Assembly (NCBI RefSeq): GCF_000485595.1
Contig: NW_014577301.1
Span: 23,019 to 48,357, forward strand
Direction: 5' to 3'
Length of the DNA: 25,339 nucleotides
Source of the DNA: Priapulus caudatus
Lineage: Eukaryota; Priapulida; Priapulimorpha; Priapulimorphida; Priapulidae
Shown piece by piece: positions 9,216-19,269 of the stretch (positions within the stretch are counted from its first letter, which is position 1; every line of letters starts with the position of its first letter). The position numbers and the translations under genes were made by a program. The notes beneath the pieces were generated by a model. It saw nothing but the letters and a program-made list of their open reading frames with translations. It ran no database searches and was not told the origin of the DNA.

Positions 9216-9530
9216 CTGCTGTAGTAATTGAATTCGATCAAGACTTGTTTGCTCTCCCGATTTATTCCCACCTTGATTTTGTGTGATTAGTTGCAGTGCG
9301 TTGTTGCGGGACTGCTGTGTAACGGATGATAAGAATATTGCATAGAAACATCTTACACAAGTCGACAGTATAAGAAATGATGTCCAGTGTATAGTCTGTA
9401 TTTTATAAAATTAGAAATTGATTATATAGATGAGATACAATCTAAATTATTAATTGCATCATGTATCAACACGGTTCAGTGTCGTCATAGCACATATGCC
9501 CTGCCTGAAAATTGTAATTGAGGTATATGT

Positions 9531-9581
9531 ATATATATCAGGAGTAGATAATATACCCTATTATCTACTCCTGATATATAT
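9531..9581. repeat. Perfect 22-bp hairpin, 7-nt loop
   Basis: The arm at 9531-9552 contains CAGGAGTAGATAAT and the arm at 9560-9581 contains ATTATCTACTCCTG; the loop is ATACCCT. TA dinucleotides extend the stem outwards. It lies just left of copy 2 of the dispersed repeat. No transcription signal was identified. Confidence 0.8.
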
Positions 9582-9602
9582 TAAACTTATACTAAATATT
9601 AT

Positions 9603-9733
9603 AACGATGAAAGAACGTACGCTTAACCATAACCTATCTATGTTAACACAGCTGTAATCCAGCGAGGCTTTAAACATAAAAATGAATGCAATTTTAATTT
9701 AAACTGTTATTTATCAATTACTCATGCAGGGTT
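9603..9733 (+). repeat. Dispersed repeat, copy 2
   Basis: Same-orientation relative of 4479-4597 (shared GTACGCTTAACC, TAACCTA, AAAATGAAT and ATTACTCATGCAGGGTTC). The right end GGGTTCGAA resembles an RNA polymerase III B box, but no A box or tRNA-like head was found, so SINE status is only a possibility. Confidence 0.6.
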
Positions 9734-10161
9734 CGAAGGGCAGCAATGAACAGTTTTGCTGCCTACAAGGTTCAGTTTTCTGCCTCCCGTCAATGTAGGG
9801 ATCAAATAATTGCTGCTAAAAATCATCTAATAAACCAAAGTAAAAACACTATAGATTTAGCCAGAATAAGTAAATTCGCTGCCTGCCCTTTTCTCTGGCA
9901 ACAAGCACTTGCTGTCTGCCAAAAAGTTCATTTCTAACCCCGTCTTGCATCTTTCGTAAATTTACTGTAAGAGCGAACGTTTACATTTCTCATTAACACG
10001 CGCTTACATACCCTAACCCTAAACGCTTAGACGTCGGAACGTGTGAAAACTCTCACATGTGTTCTCCGTTACTGAAGCCTTAGTTTTACTTTAGACATTT
10101 GCTGTTACGCAAACAATACGAGTAGGTATTGTAGTGGTCGGAAAAATACAAGAACGGTCGG
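9734..10161. other. Unannotated stretch with a short CCCTAA motif
   Basis: A 63-codon plus frame (9746-9937) is open but unrecognised. CCCTAACCCTAAA occurs once near 10012-10023. Nothing else is supported. Confidence 0.4.
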
Positions 10162-10488
10162 GAAGGATGTTAGATATCTTGGCTTTAAAATTTCCCAGCC
10201 ATGGCGCCTACGGAAATGGTGTTGGGGCTTTGATTATTCGAAATTCCATGTGCTATCTCCGTGAACTACGGCGCCATGGCTAGGAAATTTTAAAGCAAAG
10301 ATATCAAACATCCTTCCTAAGGAAGGATCAGGTAAGGTACGGAAGGTAAGGTAAGGTAAGTAACGGTCAGGAAGGATGTTTGATATCTTTGCTTTAAAAT
10401 TTCCCAGCCATGGCGCCATAGTTCACGGAAATAGCACATGGAATTTCGAATAATCAAAGCCCCAACACCATTTCCGTAGCCGCTTCGG
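10162..10488. repeat. Three nested inverted/direct copies of one ~110-bp unit
   Basis: The unit contains GGAAGGATGTTTGATATC, TTTAAAATTTCCCAGCCATG and, in full copies, TTCGAATAATCAAAGCCCCA. A partial plus copy (10162-10213) abuts a minus copy (10214-10315). A GGTAAGGTAAG-rich spacer of about 50 nt separates that from a full plus copy (10366-10488). The minus copy can therefore pair with either neighbour. The 61-codon minus-strand frame spanning it (10234-10419) is a palindrome translation. Confidence 0.8.
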
Positions 10489-10573
10489 CCACCTGCTTTA
10501 TTTATTGTTTATGAAAATGAGTTTAAAATAAGCATGAATTTAAAATGAAAATGAAATAAAAATTGACATTGGA

Positions 10574-10574
10574 A

Positions 10575-10607
<33 letters not shown>

Positions 10608-10757
10608 CCTGTCTGCCTGCCTGTCTGTCTGTCTGTCTGTCCGTTTCCCTCTCTTTCTTTCTATTCGGTGTCTCTATCTCAGCATCTTTGTCTGTTTCTC
10701 CACTTCCCTATCGCTGTTTCTCGCTTTCGCTCGCTTGCTTCACCTCCCTCTTTCTTT

Positions 10758-10813
<56 letters not shown>

Positions 10814-10872
10814 TCTCTCTCGCGTCTCTATCTATCTATCTATCTTTCCCTGTCTCTCATTTTCCTCTCTAT
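10574..10872. repeat. (CTGT)n, (CT)n and CT-rich microsatellite
   Basis: CTGT units (10574-10640) pass into CT-rich sequence with a pure CT run at about 10760-10801 and CTAT units at 10828-10845. Ser/Leu frames are meaningless. The boundary with block A falls inside this kind of repeat. Confidence 0.95.
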
Positions 10873-12543
10873 CTCTGTCTGTCTGTCTCTCTTTCTCTTT
10901 CTCTGACCCGCTCACTCACTCTATAACACCCTCTCTCTCTCTCTTACTCTCTGTCGCTATCTTTTCCCTCTGTCCTTCTCATCTGTTCCTCTCTCTCTCG
11001 TCGCTCTCTTTCCGCTGATATATAATCTCTCACTTTCACGCGATATTTTCCTCTGTTTGTGTTTCCAGTTTTTCTCGTTCAACGCACAAACACGCCAACA
11101 GTCCGCGCTTATAGGTATCACTAACGAATAACTTCTGTTCGCCACCAACATGACCGCTGCGAGCCGGATAATACGCAGTCAGGCAGCGCTGATTATAACA
11201 CCCGACACCGCGCGCTGAAGCGGACGCGTATAATGTATCAGCCACTTTATCAAAGCGTCGAAAATACGCAAAGGTTTCATTTCCTTCGCACGCTTCCGCA
11301 ATAATGATGAGCAAGCAGTGGGCCCGCGCTCTCTATCGTTCTCTCCTCTCTTCCCCCTGCTCTCTATCGTTCTCCGCTTCTCTCTCCTGCTCTCTATCTT
11401 TCCCTTCGCCCCCCCCCCGTTGTCTCCCTATTTTCCCTCTCTCGCGTTCCCGTCTCTATCTTTCTCTTCTTACTCGCTCAGTCTCTCTTGCTCGCGTTCC
11501 TTCTTCACCCTCTCTCGCACTCCCTCCCCACGCTCGTTCTCTCTCATCCGTCTTACTGTCATCTCTCTTGTTGTCGCATGCGGAGCTCATTCAAGCGCAA
11601 TCAAGGTCGCGCTCATCGTGTCTCTCGTTACGTGACAACAGCGACGCGGCATCGTCTTCCGGAAGGCACCGACTCACCTCTGAAGCTCATCGCCTCATCG
11701 CTGCCAGCCCAGCTGCCGCGTGCCGAGCGTCAGCAAACAGATGACTAGCGCGTAGCAACTAGGCCGCCCGCGTCGCCGAGCGGCCAACCACACACCAGCA
11801 CAGCGTCATCGCTTGCCCCAATTCTTCTTCAACCTCCTCTTCCGCCTCTCTTTCTCCTGTCGCTAGCCGTCCGTTGGCTGCCGACGGTGGATGCACGTGT
11901 TTAGCAAGATGCTACAGTCTCTGTTGACGCTCGCGCGTAGTCTCCCCCACCAGGAAGAGTTCTTGCTTAGTGTCGCACTAATAGCGCGCCGATATGTGAC
12001 ACTTATGTCTCACTAGTGTCGTACTGGTGTCGTACTGTTGTCACACTTGTTTCAACACTGGTGGGCGGACTATGGACGGCTAGATTAGCAGATGATCGCA
12101 CCGTGGTACGGCGGACCAGCGACTTTTACGGTGTGTGTGCCCCTGCGCGTGCGTGCGTACACGTACTATGCGCGTGCGTGTGCCTCGTTGGTGTGTGTCT
12201 CTGTGTGTGCGAGTCCTCGCCTAGCGAACACCAACAGCAGGCGCTGATCGATCGGTCAAACCGTTATCCAGCGTCATTCCGCGGCTCGCCATAAGAGAAA
12301 TGTGGAATGCGACGCGCGAGCTAGCTTCGCGCAAGCACGCGCACACGCCACGCATGCGCCGTCGCGCGCTGGCGCGCGGGAGGCAATACAGCATGTACGC
12401 CCGCAACACGCGACCCCTGCCTCGACGCGAAGCAGCGACGGCAGCGCCACCGCGGAAGACAGCTACCGCGATCGCAGAGGGTAATGCTATCCCCGGGCGT
12501 GGAGGGAGGTGACCGCAACGTGGCAGCACTAGTGTTGGGATAG
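10873..12543 (+). repeat. Block A, copy 1 (CT-rich then CpG-rich, ~1.67 kb)
   Basis: Matches 22056-23718 in the same orientation over its whole length, from TCTGTCTGTCTCTCTTTC to the start of the TTAGGG tract. Differences are mostly 1-2 nt indels. The first half carries CT microsatellites (10930-11030 and 11326-11560); the second half (about 11580-12530) is GC-rich with frequent CpG and could include a promoter-like island. Open frames are not preserved between the two copies, so I call no gene. An unmapped first exon or non-coding RNA cannot be excluded. Confidence 0.85.
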
Positions 12544-12639
12544 TGTTAGGATTAGGGTTAGGGTCAGGGTTAGGCGTTGAGGGCTAGGGGGGGGGTTTTT
12601 AGGGTAGGTTAGGATTAGGGTTAGGGTTAGGGTTAGGAT
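12544..12639 (+). repeat. Degenerate interstitial (TTAGGG)n tract, copy 1
   Basis: Irregular TTAGGG, TTAGGA and GTCAGGG units follow block A and run into the N gap. A run of nine G is embedded. The same order, A then TTAGGG, is seen at 23719-23850. Confidence 0.9.
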
Positions 12640-12664
12640 NNNNNNNNNNNNNNNNNNNNNNNNN
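12640..12664. other. 25-N scaffold gap
   Basis: Twenty-five consecutive N. The left side ends in TTAGGG repeats, the right side begins in (TATG)n. The round length suggests a fixed-size scaffolding placeholder rather than a measured distance. Confidence 0.98.
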
Positions 12665-12785
12665 TATGTATGTATTGTATGTATGTATGTATGTATGTAA
12701 TGTATGTATGTGAAGTATGCATTTTGCATGCATGCATGCAGGCTATGCATGTATGTATGTATGTATTATGTATGTATGTATGTAT
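12665..12785. repeat. (TATG)n microsatellite
   Basis: TATG/ATGT units with a GCATGCATGCATGC interruption at the edge of the gap; mirrored by (ATAC)n at 21117-21160. Confidence 0.95.
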
Positions 12786-14029
12786 CGTACCCTATGGACG
12801 GCTAAACACCCAGCGATCTGCGAGCATTTCAGAGGGCGATTTCCTTAATACCCCGGAAAGTGTCCTAGACGAAAAATTCCGTGAGTCAAAACGTCAACTG
12901 ACGAAAAAACGTCAAAAATCCGTCAATTTCGGAAACTTCAGACAATGTCCACACTCACTGTACAGTGCTGCGCACACAGCAGAAAAATCGTATGATATTC
13001 ATTTTTCCTTCACCTCATCAGCTGGCTGGCTATTTGTGAAACCGAAACCATACTAAAACAGAGCACAACCAGGATCAGTTGAGAGATTACGGATGATTGT
13101 TTTATCAGAGGCGTTTGAAATGAAGTGCAACCATTTCTTTACTATGCTGTTATAATAACTTTTGTCATTTGTACACCATATTACTATTATGGTGCGGGTT
13201 GCTACGTTGTTGTGGTCTGTGATATAAATTGTCATACGTAACCGTTTTTACCATGCTTACTTATCTTTATTCGAGCTGATTGTAAATATTTATAGAGTTT
13301 GATATAGTTAGTAGAGTATTGATATTAGTTTGAGAGCGTTAGGACTGCCTGAAATAACATTCAAAACGGCATAAAGACTTTCGTAAAAACAAATGTGAGT
13401 AAACTTCTTTTATATAATATTTACAAATTTCCCCACTGAGCTGGGCCTGTCTGTATACTAATCTATCGAATTTTTATTTTATTCATTGCTATCGATCATC
13501 AGAATGCATTGTCATTCGAAAGCTATGCCTTTTTCTGATTCATGTTAGAAAAATTCGTTCATTTCATATGTGCATGGTTGCGCGCAAGCATTTACGTAAG
13601 ACAATTCAATGGACACACCCCACTCGCTGGTCCCTGTCTCTATCTATACTATTATATGGGAATTTTTTTTTTCATGCTACGAGATCTGACAAGGGATAGG
13701 CTGTATGGTGGGGAGGCTCAAGAGTTGAGACGCAAGGAATTCTAATATTTGCACCAGAGAATAAGACGAAAACATCGTTTATCAAGGTTATGAAATGAAT
13801 TATATATATATATATATGAGCTCTATTTATGAGATCTTGATACATAATTCGTTATCGCGGAACAGTATACGCGATGTGTAACTTCATCAGACTATTATAC
13901 TACTTACACATTAATAAGCGAGGTTTCGCAAAACGGCAATAAATCTTTTTGAGATCTAATCAAGAGCTAGAATGCTAGATCGCTTCGCTCCCACGAGATG
14001 TGATCGGCGCAGGCAGGTATGTCGCGTGA

Positions 14030-14170
14030 TGGCGATGATGGATGATGATGAATATGATGATGTTGATGAGGAAGATGATGATTGAGGTGATAATGATGAT
14101 GATGGACGAATCAACGACGACGATGACGACAAGTAATGATGATGATGACGACGACGGATACTGATGATGA
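14030..14170. repeat. (GAT)n trinucleotide repeat
   Basis: GATGAT units with GAC variants, counterpart of 19768-19920. His/Ser/Met/Asp runs in the frames are repeat translations. Confidence 0.9.
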
Positions 14171-14227
14171 TCGATTGACTCAAACTGGGTATTGGCTTTC
14201 ATCGCGAATTGCGGGAAATTGTGAACA

Positions 14228-14692
14228 TGTTGACATTTTCGAATGGTGTCCCTTGCTCCGATTGTAGTTCAAGGCAAACGGTGGCCGCCGAATGCGCGAC
14301 GCCTTTGCACATCACACCTAGCGCAATAAGACGCTAGCATATAACGGCGCGACGACAATGGACAGGGCGCGCTTCCGTACTGCCCTTGCCCGGGGATGGG
14401 GCGTCGACGCGCCACACTACGAGCAAGTCCGGCCGATATGACGAAAAAACGTCGGATTGAAAATGTCGCCGGGCGGTTTTCGGAAACGTATAAATAGCAC
14501 AGGACGAAAGATCATAAGTAAGTCTTATTACAGAGGAAAAGAGCGAGAGAAGATAGACGAAATACAGAGATGACGGGGACCTTAGGCAGCGGTCCTTAGA
14601 TCGCTATGTATATATTTTATATTGTGTTTTACTAATAAAGTCAGTCTTGCAAGAACAAATTCTGCGGCTCATCGTCTTTACTCTTTGCTACG
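14228..14692 (+). mobile_element. LTR-like module (TATA box plus poly(A) signal), copy in inverted block B
   Basis: Begins TGTTGACA. TATAAATAG lies at 14489-14497, AATAAA at 14634-14639, and it ends near TTGCTAC(A). The order TG, then TATA, then poly(A) signal about 140 nt later, then CA within about 460 bp matches a retroviral-type LTR (U3-R-U5). No target-site duplication matches across it, no TGG-type primer-binding site follows, and no gag/pol frame was found, so it may be a degraded or solo LTR or simply a promoter with terminator. It is the same locus as 19270-19730 if the palindrome is artefactual. Confidence 0.35.
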
Positions 14693-15068
14693 AATCTGCT
14701 ACCATTTGCAAACTCGACGAGGGTACCGATGCCTAGCGCGAGATCAACAACTTTACAAACTCTACGATTCTACGATGCCGGGAGCGGAGAAGCAACACCA
14801 ATTTCTCAGTGCATATACTATACTCCATATTAACATATTACTTGGATATGGTATTATAAGGAAAACGCGTTTGTTGCACAGTCAGGTTTATTTTCACTGC
14901 CCGTGATCTACGTGGCTTCGTGTACCATCAGAACGCGAGCTCGTTTATGTAGTTTATCAGCATAATGTCATTTCTCAGATTAATAATTTTCGTTTACCGC
15001 TCAATTAGGCATGACACTGTTACGTGTGTAAACTAATGTGTCGTCTATGCGTGGATATGTGCGTTAAG

Positions 15069-15073
15069 AGGAG

Positions 15074-15110
<37 letters not shown>

Positions 15111-15150
15111 GAGAGAGAGACGGAGAGAAGAGAGATGGAGAGAGAGAGGA
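15069..15150. repeat. (GA)n microsatellite
   Basis: Near-pure GA run, counterpart of the CT run at 18824-18906. Confidence 0.95.
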
Positions 15151-15567
15151 GAGCGAGATACAGCTTGAACGTTAGCTGGTTAATGAATCATTCGTGGTGC
15201 AGTGCCGTCTCGTCGAACACTTGTTAATTGGCGACTATTTATTAGTGAATATGCATTAATTAAATGAGTGCAGAAAATGGGAAGTGTATTCAAATTGTTT
15301 CGTCCAAATGGATTCGTATTAACGATGTCGTTAATCCGTATATACAAGGAAGAAACAGAATTCAGATAAAATAGTGTCAGAGTGATATACATGACATCTC
15401 AATTATGTATCTAGCATGGTCATCATCTCATCATGACATCTACAGCGCCAGCAAACATATTCTATGCCAGGCATATATTACATCGGCATCGCTTGATAGA
15501 CAGCATGGCTTCGCATGTTTTGGCACAAAATAGATGCGCTTATTAATTCATTAAGGTGAACAACATG

Positions 15568-15594
15568 GAAATATATATATATATTATATGATAA

Positions 15595-15639
<45 letters not shown>

Positions 15640-15950
15640 TTGTCATTATACGCTCCTGATATATATGTTGTGTGTGTGTGTGTAGACCCCACATGACTAT
15701 CAGATCCCTTATAAATAATATTGGAGTGAGTACGTTTCCAGAGCACTAGTCACTTTCTCGACGTTTCCACCCAACTCAGAAACGATGTGGTACGTTGTGT
15801 GTGTGTGTGGTGTGCTGTGCCAACGTGTGTGTGTGTGGTGTGGTGCGTGCGTTGCTTACAGTGCGTGCGTGCTGTGCGTGCGTTGCTGTGCGTGCGTGTG
15901 ATGTTGCGTGCGCCTTGTGCGTGCGTCATGTGTGTGGAAGAGAAGAGTGC
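15568..15950. repeat. (AT)n followed by interrupted (GT)n/(GTGC)n
   Basis: AT run at 15568-15640, short GT run near 15668-15683, then GT/GTGC patches at 15795-15940. Counterparts are at 18025-18180 and 18297-18410. Confidence 0.9.
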
Positions 15951-16332
15951 GTAGCCACGACGAACAGCGAATTCTGCATATGACATACTAATACAGTTGT
16001 ATGATACGTTTAGAATCGATACCCAGTATCAAATATTTATAGGGGTTCATGCTGGTGGATGCTTATTACCCAGATAGCCCACACAGTTAGAGTGTGAAAT
16101 AGCACAATAGAGATATTTGAAGGAAAAATCTATTGAGATAAGGCATACATGAGATCAATGCATGCGTGATGCTGAGAACGACATAAAATTGGATTGCTAC
16201 GAGGAAAACTGGAGAGTGAGAGAGAGCAGAGAGTTAATGTGTGCGCACGATTACGTCCGTGCAGTGTGTAATGAGCCTGTGAGCGTGCGTCGCCGTGGTA
16301 ACATACCCACGCGCGTCTACGGTGCGTGTGTG

Positions 16333-16363
<31 letters not shown>

Positions 16364-16872
16364 GCGCGCGCGGTTGCGTGCGTGCCGTGCCTCATGCTGC
16401 ATGCGTGCGCGCAGCGTGTTGTGTGGCGTGCCTGTGCGTCTTGTGACCGTGATGTATGCTTGTTGGGGGACTGAACAGACAGAGGAATACGATGAAATTG
16501 TCGCTAGAATAAGATTAAATTTACGTTTACAAAGAGCAGGCAGAAAAGAAGACTGCAGGATACAGAGCGACCGAGGAAATCATTTAGAGTAACAGGATAG
16601 CTAGTAGAGAGGAAGCATGGCCAGCAGAACCTAGACACAGTCTCCGCGATGGTTGTTGCTATCCCCGTGCGTGGAGGGCAGTACGTGATACTTGCACGCA
16701 TGACGTTCAAAACGTTCAACACTAACGTAACCCTCACTTTCAACACCGCCAACACTAACCTCAAAACTAAAATATATATGTGTCGCCGCGCCCTATATAC
16801 TAGGCATTGTGGATCCACAAAAAATTAAATCTATTGGTGTGGGACAGACTATCATGAAATGCAAAAGACCTA

Positions 16873-16982
16873 CCTTAACCCTAACCTAACTACCTAACCC
16901 TAACCCTAACCCTAATCCTAACCGAACCCTACACCCTATCCTAACCCTCAACCCTACCTAGCCCTAACCCTAACCCTGACCC
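16873..16982 (-). repeat. Degenerate interstitial (CCCTAA)n tract
   Basis: The reverse-strand copy of the TTAGGG tract that precedes block B. It ends CCCTGACCC, mirrored by the GGGTCAGGG-type start in the direct copies. Confidence 0.9.
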
Positions 16983-17036
16983 GTGAGCGGAGTGCGCTGT
17001 GTGTGGGTGTGCTTCCGTTGTTGTTGTTGAAGAGAT
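16983..17036. other. Probable residual PacBio SMRTbell hairpin adapter
   Basis: This 54-nt spacer sits exactly at the symmetry centre of the B palindrome and has no counterpart in the A-to-B junction at 23719-23850. Its right half (17015-17036) is CCGTTGTTGTTGTTGA followed by AGAGAT. This reproduces, from memory and with one base missing, the loop and 3' stem of the 45-nt SMRTbell adapter. The left half is a poorer match to the adapter's CT-rich 5' stem (CTGTGTGTGGG-type sequence), as expected of uncorrected or mis-polished read sequence. The alternative is a chance GTT repeat in a genuine palindrome, which I consider less likely given its position. Confidence 0.75.
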
Positions 17037-17148
17037 GGGTTAGGGTCGGGTTATGGCGTTAGGGCTAGCGGTTAGGGTTAGGCGCTTAGCGATTAGGGTT
17101 AGGGTTAGGGTTAGGATTAGGGTTAGGGTTAGGGTTAGGATTAGGTTA
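17037..17148 (+). repeat. Degenerate interstitial (TTAGGG)n tract at the start of block B
   Basis: TTAGGG units with TTAGGA and GCGGTTAGG variants. It corresponds base for base in order to the tract at 23719-23850 and mirrors 16873-16982. Confidence 0.9.
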
Positions 17149-17562
17149 GCGATAGCGGTATTTTAGTTGCATCATGATATCTGTCCCCACACATTAGATA
17201 ATTTTTTGTGGATCACATATGCTATATATAGCGCGGCGACACATATATATTTAGTTTGATGGTTAGTGTTGGCGGTGTTGAAGTGCAGTTGTTACGTTAA
17301 GTTTGAACGTCATGAACGTTATCACGTGACCTCCCTGCCACGCCCGGGGCGATAGCAACACCCCATCGCGGAGACTGTGGTCTAGTAGTTTCTGCTGCCT
17401 CTTCCTCTACACTAGCTATCACTGTTAAGCTTCTTAAATGATTGTCCTCTCCCTGTATCCTCAGTCTTCTTTTCTGCTCTTCTTTGTACGTATTTTAATC
17501 TTATTCGTAGCGACAATTTTCATCGTATTCTCTGTCTGTCAGTCCCTCCCAAAAGCCATTTA

Positions 17563-17690
17563 CACACGCCACACGCACAGCGCACTGCACACACACGCGC
17601 GCCGCACGCATGCACGCACGCACGCACGCACGCGCGCGCGCACACCACACACTACACACACACCACACACACCCGCACACGACGTAGACG
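17563..17690. repeat. (AC)n/(ACGC)n microsatellite
   Basis: CACACGC and GCACGCACGC runs; equivalent arrays lie at 16322-16440 (inverted) and 24270-24390 (direct). Confidence 0.9.
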
Positions 17691-18039
17691 CGCTGCGGTA
17701 TGGTACGCACCACGCACGCTCACGCGTCATACACATGCACGACGGTAATCGTGCGCACACATACTCTCTGTCTCTCTCCACTCTCATTTTCTCTAGCAAA
17801 GCAAATTTTTTGTCGTTCTCCATACACCGTCTATGAATCTCTGTATGCCTATCTTCAATAGTGTTTTCCTTCAATATCTCTTATTGCTATTTCAACACTC
17901 TAACTGGTGTTGGGTATGGGTAGTGCATCAACAGCCGATTGACCTATAAATATTTCCTATTACTGAATGGTTATCGATTCTAACGTATCATAACTGTATT
18001 AGTATTATATGCAGATATGCGCTTCGTCGTGCCACGCAC

Positions 18040-18102
18040 TTTCTCTCTTCCACACACACGCACGACACCGCGCACGCACACACGCACGCACGCACGCAGA
18101 CA

Positions 18103-18134
<32 letters not shown>

Positions 18135-18180
18135 CAGCACACACACACCACAAGCACACACACACACACACACACGCATA
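18040..18180. repeat. (ACGC)n/(AC)n microsatellite
   Basis: Equivalent array at 24780-24925. His-Thr and Cys-Val frames are repeat translations. Confidence 0.95.
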
Positions 18181-18296
18181 CAGCTCGTTTCTGGTTGGTG
18201 CAAACGCTCGAGAAAGTGGAACTAGTGCTCTGCGAAACGTACTCACTCCAATATTATCTTTATCTAGGCGGATCTGATACGTATGCTGGGTCTACA

Positions 18297-18412
18297 CACA
18301 CACACACACAATATATACAGCGAGCGTATAATGACAAATAGATATATAATATATATATATGATATATATTATATATATATATATATATCATATAATATAA
18401 TATATATTGTTC
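18297..18412. repeat. (AC)n and (AT)n repeats forming an AT palindrome
   Basis: A CACACA run followed by TA-rich inverted sequence; equivalent at 25080-25155 and, inverted, at 15568-15690. Confidence 0.9.
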
Positions 18413-18823
18413 CCATGTTGTGTCACCTTAATGAATTAATAAGGCCCGATCTATTTTTGTGCCAAAAAGCATGCGAATGACCCATGCTGTCTATCATACG
18501 ATGCATGTCATATATGCCTGCATAGAATAGTTTCTGGCGCTGTAGATGCTCATGATTGAGATAAGACGCATGCCTAGATAACATAAGTAGATGCATGATT
18601 AATCACCGCCACTATTTATCTGAATCTGTTCTTGCCTTATACGGATTACGAGCATGCTTAATACGAAATCAGTTTGGACGAACAATGGAATACTACTCCA
18701 TTTTCGCACTCAATAATTAATGCATATTCACTAATTAATAGTCGCACATTACATAGTTTGACGAGACGGCAGGCACTCATCAATGCATTTCATTAAACAC
18801 TAACGTTCATGACTGGTACTTCC

Positions 18824-18906
<83 letters not shown>
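18824..18906. repeat. Pure (CT)n microsatellite
   Basis: About 80 nt of uninterrupted CT, counterpart of the GA tract at 15069-15150. Confidence 0.97.
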
Positions 18907-18909
<3 letters not shown>

Positions 18910-19269
18910 GCACATATCCACGCATAGACGACATATTAGTTTACACACGTAACAGTGTCATGCCATAATTGAGCGGTAAACGAAATTATAATGAGAAATG
19001 ACATTATGCTGATAAACTACATAAACGAGCTCTCGTCTGAATGGTTACATGAAACCACGTGATACGGGCAGTGAAATAAACTGACTGTGCAACAAACTGT
19101 TTTCGCTTTTATAATACCATATCGAAAGTAAATATGTTTAATATGGAGTAGTATTGCACTGGGAAATGGTGTTGTTATTCGCTCCGGCATCGTAGAATCG
19201 TAGAGTTGTAAAGTTGTTGATCTCCGCTACGGCATCGTAGCAGCGTCGAGTTAGTAAATAGTAGCAGAT

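Larger units (their letters stand above)
6050..9425. repeat. Large diverged inverted duplication (~3.4 kb, two arms meeting near 8086)
   Basis: Successive blocks of the left arm reappear in reverse complement in the right arm in mirror order. Examples: GAATTCAATGACTAC (6298) against 9227-9235; the GA-rich tract (6335-6430) against the CT tract (9088-9215); GACGTTATTTACAT (6441) against 9067-9076; GCATTGACGTTA (about 6633) against 8875-8886; TTTGCACT (6690) against 8831-8837; GCTGAGTTT (7132) against 8812-8820; CATATAAATGTAACAGCAAT (about 7296) against about 8645-8664; TTTTATTGATTT (7621) against 8434-8445; GTTTCTATGG...TGCAAAT (7708-7741) against 8334-8369; AATACAGAGTAGAC (7891) against about 8192-8205. 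Divergence is substantial, roughly 20-30 percent by eye, and substitution-rich, so it is old and not a read artefact. The left arm is longer mainly because of a transposon insertion and extra sequence near 7345-7560 and 7945-8040. No coding sequence was recognised. Confidence 0.85.
12665..16982 (-). repeat. Block B, inverted copy (left arm of an 8.5-kb palindrome, probably artefactual)
   Basis: Reads as the reverse complement of 17037-21160 from end to end: (TATG)n here against (ATAC)n at 21117-21160, the ATGGACGGCTAAAC landmark at about 12793 against about 21098, GATGAT repeats at 14030-14170 against ATC repeats at 19768-19920, the GA tract at 15069-15150 against the CT run at 18824-18906, and CCCTAA at 16873-16982 against TTAGGG at 17037-17148. 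The arms differ by scattered small indels. No gene was recognised; the 128-codon frame at 12670-13056 is not kept open in the partner copy. Confidence 0.9.

Noticed and set aside
9746-9937. 63-codon plus frame beginning MNSFAAYKVQ
   Set aside because: Protein-like composition but no recognised family, no splice support, and it directly abuts a dispersed repeat.
10234-10419. 61-codon minus frame with two related halves
   Set aside because: It spans the inverted unit at 10162-10488, so the similarity of its halves is a palindrome effect.
11036-11314. 92-codon minus frame in block A
   Set aside because: Only its first ~30 codons stay in frame in the second copy (22200-22490); indels disrupt the rest.
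12670-13056. 128-codon plus frame in inverted block B
   Set aside because: It starts in the TATG microsatellite and is not maintained in the partner copy at 20850-21160.
16873-17148. Telomere-telomere fusion point
   Set aside because: A fusion would read TTAGGG then CCCTAA; here the order is CCCTAA then TTAGGG, with an adapter-like spacer between.
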